Made by a program: the position numbers and the translations under genes. A stretch of DNA of 17,695 bases from CAZGYE01 sp964530165 (GTDB lineage: Bacteria; Planctomycetota; Planctomycetia; Planctomycetales; Planctomycetaceae), in contig CAZGYE010000088.1 in assembly GCA_964530165.1 (NCBI GenBank), forward strand, positions 1 to 17,695, in the 5' to 3' direction. Of the stretch, positions 14,004 through 17,695 are shown piece by piece. Positions within the stretch are counted from its first letter, which is position 1. Each line of letters begins with the position of its first letter. The notes below the pieces were generated by a model. The model saw only the letters and a program-made list of their open reading frames with translations. It was not told the DNA's origin and made no database searches.

Positions 14004-16655
14004 ATGTTCCAACTGCTGCCCATGACGTTAGTGATCGCGATGCTTGCCGGGACGATCAGCTTGTCGCCGGTCGAGGCCCAGTCGACCACCGAGAAGAAGA
14101 AGACGACGACTTCGAAGCCGGCCAGCACGACGACCCCGGCCAAGACCCCCTCGAAGTTCGCCGCCTTGACGAAGGACCTGAAGAAGGTCGACGGGATGTG
14201 GACGATGTACCACAACGATCAGAAGCTGCTGGTCCATTTGAAGTCGACCCATCTGGGCAAGGACTACATTGTGCTCTCGTCGATTGCGCGGGGCATCAGC
14301 AGTGGGATGGTGCTGGGCGGCATGACCTGGGGCGACGACGTAATTTGGAGATTCAAGAAGATCGGCAAGAAGATTCACGTGTTGCGGCGCAATGTGCGTT
14401 TCAAGGCCAAATCGGGCACTCCCGAAGCCGACGCCGTCAAGCTTGCCTACAGCGACAGTGTGCTGTATGCCCTGCCGATTCTGACGTCGGAGCAGGGCGG
14501 CGACCTGGTCGACATGACGCGCATCTTCATGAGCGATGACGAACAGATCGGCCGCCAGATCGGGTCGGGCTTTCGTTTTGCCGCCGACCGCTCCACTTGG
14601 TCGAAAGTCAAAGCGTTTCCCAAGAACGTCGAGCTGCAGGTCGCCGCGGTGTACTCCGGCAGTCGCGAGTTCGACACGGTTTCGGACCCGCGCGGCATCC
14701 AGGTCAACGTGCATTACAGCATCAGCCTGCTGCCGTCGACCGGTTACAAGCCGCGGCTAGCGGATGATCGCATCGGGTATTTCCTGACGGTCTTGAAGGA
14801 CTTTTCCGACAAGGAGGATGACCAACACTTTGTACGGTACATCAACCGCTGGGATCTGCAGAAGAAAGACCCGAAAGCCAAACTGTCGCCCCCCAAAGAG
14901 CCGATCAAGTTCTGGCTGGAGAAGACGGTTCCCGTCCATCTGCGGCCGACCGTACAGGAAGCCATCGAGGAATGGAACAAGGCTTTCGAGAAGCTGGGAT
15001 TCTACAAGGCGATCCAGGTCGAGCAGCAGAAAGAGGACGACACCTGGGACCCGGAGGACGTCCACTACAACACCTTCCGGTGGATCACGGCCGAAGCCGG
15101 TTTTGCGATGGGTCCGTCGCGGGTGAATCCGATGACCGGCCAAATCCTCGACGCCGATATCATTTTCGACGCCAGCTTCCTCAGATATTGGAAGGAAGAT
15201 TACGAAACGTTCACCCCCCAGAGCGCGCGGGCCCTGATGGGCTTTCCGAATCTTCAGAAGGACCTGCCCCATCCCTTCAAAGGTCTGCACAGCCATCAGG
15301 AGGGCGAACACTGCATGTACTGCAAAGGCATGCAACATCAGATGGGATTTGCCGCGGCCGTGTTGATGGGCCGCGGTCTGGCCGCCAGCAAAGGCGAACT
15401 TCCCGAGGAGTTCATCCATCAGGCCCTCAAGGAAGTGGTGATGCACGAAGTGGGTCACACGCTCGGTTTACGGCACAACTTCAAGGCAAGCTCCTGGAAG
15501 AGCCTGGAGGAGATCGATGATCCGGTCAAAGGGGCTGCGGAAGGAACCATCGCCAGCGTAATGGACTACTCGCCGGTCAACATCGCTCCCAAAGGCGTCA
15601 AGCAGGGGCTTTACTACAGCCAGACCGTTGGCCCCTACGACCAGTGGGCGATCGAGTACGGTTACAAGCCGATTTCCAGCAACGAAAAGACGGAATTGGC
15701 CAAGATTGCCGCACGCTGCACCGAACCGGGACACGACTACGCCACCGACGAGGACACCACGTACAATTCTTCCGATCCGCTGGCGAACCGTTTCGACCTT
15801 GGAAAAGACCCCGTCCGGTTCGCCCGCCGGCAGATGAAAATCGCCACTGATTTGCTGCCGTTCGTCGTCAAACGCTCGGTCGGCGAGGGCGAGGGTTATC
15901 AGCGGGCGCGGCGGGCGTTCGGCTTGCTGTTCAGCGAGTACTGGCGCACGGCGTTGTTTGCATCGCGGTTTCCCGGCGGTGTCTACGTGCATCGCGATCA
16001 CAAGGGCGATCCGAAGGGTCGTCCGCCGTTCACGATCGTCGAGGCCGTCAAGCAGCGAGAAGCGATGAAGATGCTCGCCGAGACGGCCTTTGCCGCACCG
16101 AAATACGATTACGACGTGTTGAACCATCTGGCCGCCACCCGCTGGACGCACTGGGGGATGCGAAGCTACGACCGGCTCGACTATCCGATTCACGAATTCG
16201 TGGGGATGATGCAAGGGATGATCCTCGGGGAATTGACGGATTCGACGACGCTCGCGCGGTTGCAGGACGGCGAGCTGAAAGTCGCCCCCAATGCCGACGC
16301 CTACACGTTGGCCGAGCATCTCCGCACGCTGGTTGCCAGCATCTTCACCGAGTGGCAGCCGGCCAAAGCGGGCAAGTACACGAACCGCAAACCGTACATC
16401 TCCAGCTTCCGGAGAAATCTGCAGCGGATGGCGTTAAAGAACCTGGCTGACATGGTCTTAAACGGTTTCGGCGCGCCGGAAGATGCGCGAACGCTGTCAC
16501 GGATGCACTTGGCGGACCTGGACAAGCAGATCTCCGCGCTGTTGGGGAAGAAGGACCTCACGCTGGACGACTATTCACGGGCCCACTTGCTCGATTCGCA
16601 GAAGCGCATTCAGCAGGTGCTGAATGCTGAATTGCAGGTCCGCTCGGTTGACTGA
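14004..16655 (+). CDS. Secreted zinc metzincin (DUF5117-type metalloprotease)
   Basis: The protein has 883 residues. A signal peptide (1-25, cut after VEA) is followed by a Lys/Thr-rich linker to about residue 50. Residues about 80-300 resemble the DUF5117 region. The catalytic domain has HEVGHTLGLRH at 481-491, with zinc ligands His481, His485 and His491 and catalytic Glu482, and a Met-turn at Met520 in SVMDYSP; this pair defines metzincins. The long C-terminal part is helical. It probably cleaves proteins outside the cytoplasmic membrane; the substrate is unknown. An unusual His/Cys cluster, HSHQEGEHCMYC (429-440), precedes the catalytic helix. GGAGA eight bases upstream supports the ATG at 14004. 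The next gene starts 7 bp after the stop, so the two are probably co-transcribed. Confidence 0.9.
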   Translation: MFQLLPMTLVIAMLAGTISLSPVEAQSTTEKKKTTTSKPASTTTPAKTPSKFAALTKDLKKVDGMWTMYHNDQKLLVHLKSTHLGKDYIVLSSIARGISSGMVLGGMTWGDDVIWRFKKIGKKIHVLRRNVRFKAKSGTPEADAVKLAYSDSVLYALPILTSEQGGDLVDMTRIFMSDDEQIGRQIGSGFRFAADRSTWSKVKAFPKNVELQVAAVYSGSREFDTVSDPRGIQVNVHYSISLLPSTGYKPRLADDRIGYFLTVLKDFSDKEDDQHFVRYINRWDLQKKDPKAKLSPPKEPIKFWLEKTVPVHLRPTVQEAIEEWNKAFEKLGFYKAIQVEQQKEDDTWDPEDVHYNTFRWITAEAGFAMGPSRVNPMTGQILDADIIFDASFLRYWKEDYETFTPQSARALMGFPNLQKDLPHPFKGLHSHQEGEHCMYCKGMQHQMGFAAAVLMGRGLAASKGELPEEFIHQALKEVVMHEVGHTLGLRHNFKASSWKSLEEIDDPVKGAAEGTIASVMDYSPVNIAPKGVKQGLYYSQTVGPYDQWAIEYGYKPISSNEKTELAKIAARCTEPGHDYATDEDTTYNSSDPLANRFDLGKDPVRFARRQMKIATDLLPFVVKRSVGEGEGYQRARRAFGLLFSEYWRTALFASRFPGGVYVHRDHKGDPKGRPPFTIVEAVKQREAMKMLAETAFAAPKYDYDVLNHLAATRWTHWGMRSYDRLDYPIHEFVGMMQGMILGELTDSTTLARLQDGELKVAPNADAYTLAEHLRTLVASIFTEWQPAKAGKYTNRKPYISSFRRNLQRMALKNLADMVLNGFGAPEDARTLSRMHLADLDKQISALLGKKDLTLDDYSRAHLLDSQKRIQQVLNAELQVRSVD

Positions 16656-16662
16656 GCTCTCG

Positions 16663-17695
16663 ATGATGATGGATTCACGGGTTCGGCTCAGCTTGGTGGT
16701 CGGTGCGGTTGCAGGAATCGGGTTTCTGTGGCTGACGGACGTCCCGCTCGGCATTCCCGGAGAGTGGACGTGGAATCGGATTCGCTTCGACGACGATCGC
16801 CTCGTCGAGTGTCTGTGGGGGTGCGGCATCGCTTGCGCTGGGGCGGCGGTGTATATCGGTCTGGCGTGGATGGGGGGCAATCGGATCGGCGTCTGTTCCC
16901 GCGTGGAGAGGGCCGCGTGGCTCGCCGGTTTGGTGGTTGCCGCGTTCGGATGGTTGTGGATCGTCCAAAGCGTTCCTCCGAAAGAATTTCGCACGCTGAA
17001 GCCCCTGTGGGTTCTGTACGACCCCGGGGCGTCCGGCTACTTCTTCGAAGCGTGCCATGAAATGGACGACGTCGGCTCGTTTCTGGCCACGTACGAAGAA
17101 CGGATGGCTCAGGGAGACGTTCTCCACGTGGGGACACATCCGCCCGGACTTTTTCTTTTGCATCACGGGCTGGTTTCCGTTTGCCGAGCGTCAACGGGCT
17201 TGAGCCGATTCGTGCTGGAGACGCAGCCCAACTCGGTTCGGAAATCCTTTGCGGCGATTGAACAAAGCGTCCGCTTGACGCCGGCCCCCCTCTCCCGGCC
17301 GGAACAAGCTGGTCTCTGGTTGGCGGTGCTGCTGACTCAATTCATCGCGGCGGCGACAGTCGTTCCGCTTTACGGGTTGTTGCGCCGCGACTACTCTCGG
17401 CAGACAAGTTGGATGTGCACGACATTCTGGCCGCTGGTCCCTGCGCTGGCCGTCTTCTTGCCGAAATCCGACGCATTGTATCCCTGTCTGGGAATGCTGT
17501 TTCTTTGGGCCTGGCTGGAAGGCTGGCGGCGCGGTTCAGCACTGCTGAGCCTCTCGGCGGGTCTGCTGCTTTGGGCGGGAATGTTTTGCAGTCTGGCCCT
17601 GCTGCCCGTCCTTCTCCTGGCAGCGATTCTCACCCTTTGGGAGGTACGAAGCCGTCTGAACGCAGTGTGGGGCAGGCTTTCCTGCCTGCCAGGGC
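16663..17695 (+). CDS. Multi-spanning membrane protein, 3' end cut by window
   Basis: An open frame runs from ATG 16663 to the window end (344 codons plus one base) with no stop. ATG codons at 16666 and 16669 are equally possible starts. Hydrophobic segments lie at about residues 9-24, 51-71, 84-101, 220-240, 255-270 and 293-325, so it is an inner-membrane protein. Between the third and fourth is a polar loop with YDPGASGYFFEA (from 119) and THPPG (158-162). An acidic/polar loop followed by HPPG recalls GT39/GT83-like lipid-linked glycosyltransferases, but the similarity is only motif-deep, and a membrane protein of unknown function is the safe call. It starts 7 bp after the metzincin stop. 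The last bases hold a palindrome (17671-17690) resembling intergenic repeats. Confidence 0.75.
   Translation, partial: MMMDSRVRLSLVVGAVAGIGFLWLTDVPLGIPGEWTWNRIRFDDDRLVECLWGCGIACAGAAVYIGLAWMGGNRIGVCSRVERAAWLAGLVVAAFGWLWIVQSVPPKEFRTLKPLWVLYDPGASGYFFEACHEMDDVGSFLATYEERMAQGDVLHVGTHPPGLFLLHHGLVSVCRASTGLSRFVLETQPNSVRKSFAAIEQSVRLTPAPLSRPEQAGLWLAVLLTQFIAAATVVPLYGLLRRDYSRQTSWMCTTFWPLVPALAVFLPKSDALYPCLGMLFLWAWLEGWRRGSALLSLSAGLLLWAGMFCSLALLPVLLLAAILTLWEVRSRLNAVWGRLSCLPG
17671..17690. repeat. Palindrome inside the truncated membrane-protein frame
   Basis: GGCAGGC (17671-17677) and GCCTGCC (17684-17690) form a 7-bp stem with a 6-nt loop. The GGCAGGCTTTCCTGCCTGCC sequence looks like a dispersed planctomycete repeat rather than normal coding sequence. 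It lies in frame within the membrane protein, whose continuation is outside the window. Confidence 0.5.

Overview
This is a GC-rich chromosomal window that reads as ordinary planctomycete genome. The assignment rests on three things: two protein families I know mainly from planctomycetes (DUF1570 and DUF1598), a SEC-C/TPR protein of a type seen there, and several families of palindromic intergenic repeats at gene ends. I see no phage, transposase, CRISPR array, rRNA or tRNA gene, so nothing marks the window as a mobile island.

Layout, left to right. A hairpin repeat (18-39) precedes a secreted DUF1570 gluzincin-like protein (147-1721, +). A 28-bp perfect inverted repeat separates its end from the convergent riboflavin gene ribD (1801-2976, -). 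A SEC-C/TPR protein lies upstream of ribD on the same strand (3091-5262, -). A 298-bp divergent gap leads to a glutamine-hydrolysing asparagine synthase (5561-7477, +). That gene ends 11 bp from a convergent secreted DUF1598 protein with a glycine-rich segment (7489-9030, -). A CitG-like transferase follows (9158-10063, -). A 320-bp divergent gap holding 21-bp tandem and inverted repeats leads to a TIM-barrel isomerase-like protein (10384-11286, +).

After another inverted repeat, five rightward genes follow: a HTH-EIIA fusion (11504-12208), a PIG-L deacetylase-like protein (12269-13003), a PP2C phosphatase (13063-13803), a large secreted metzincin (14004-16655) and a multi-spanning membrane protein cut by the window end (16663 onward). 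The first three are 59-60 bp apart and may form a regulatory operon: PTS-type phosphoryl sensing with DNA binding, a deacetylase, and Ser/Thr dephosphorylation. The last two are 7 bp apart and probably co-transcribed.

No complete undescribed system is evident. The best leads are two enzymes whose expected catalytic residues are replaced (Gln165 in the TIM barrel, Ser118 in the PIG-L protein), a repeat whose arm encodes the C-terminus and stop of RibD, the HTH-EIIA fusion, a CitG homologue without its usual partners, a His/Cys cluster in the metzincin, and the variety of palindromic repeats at gene ends. All family assignments come from reading motifs; no search was run.
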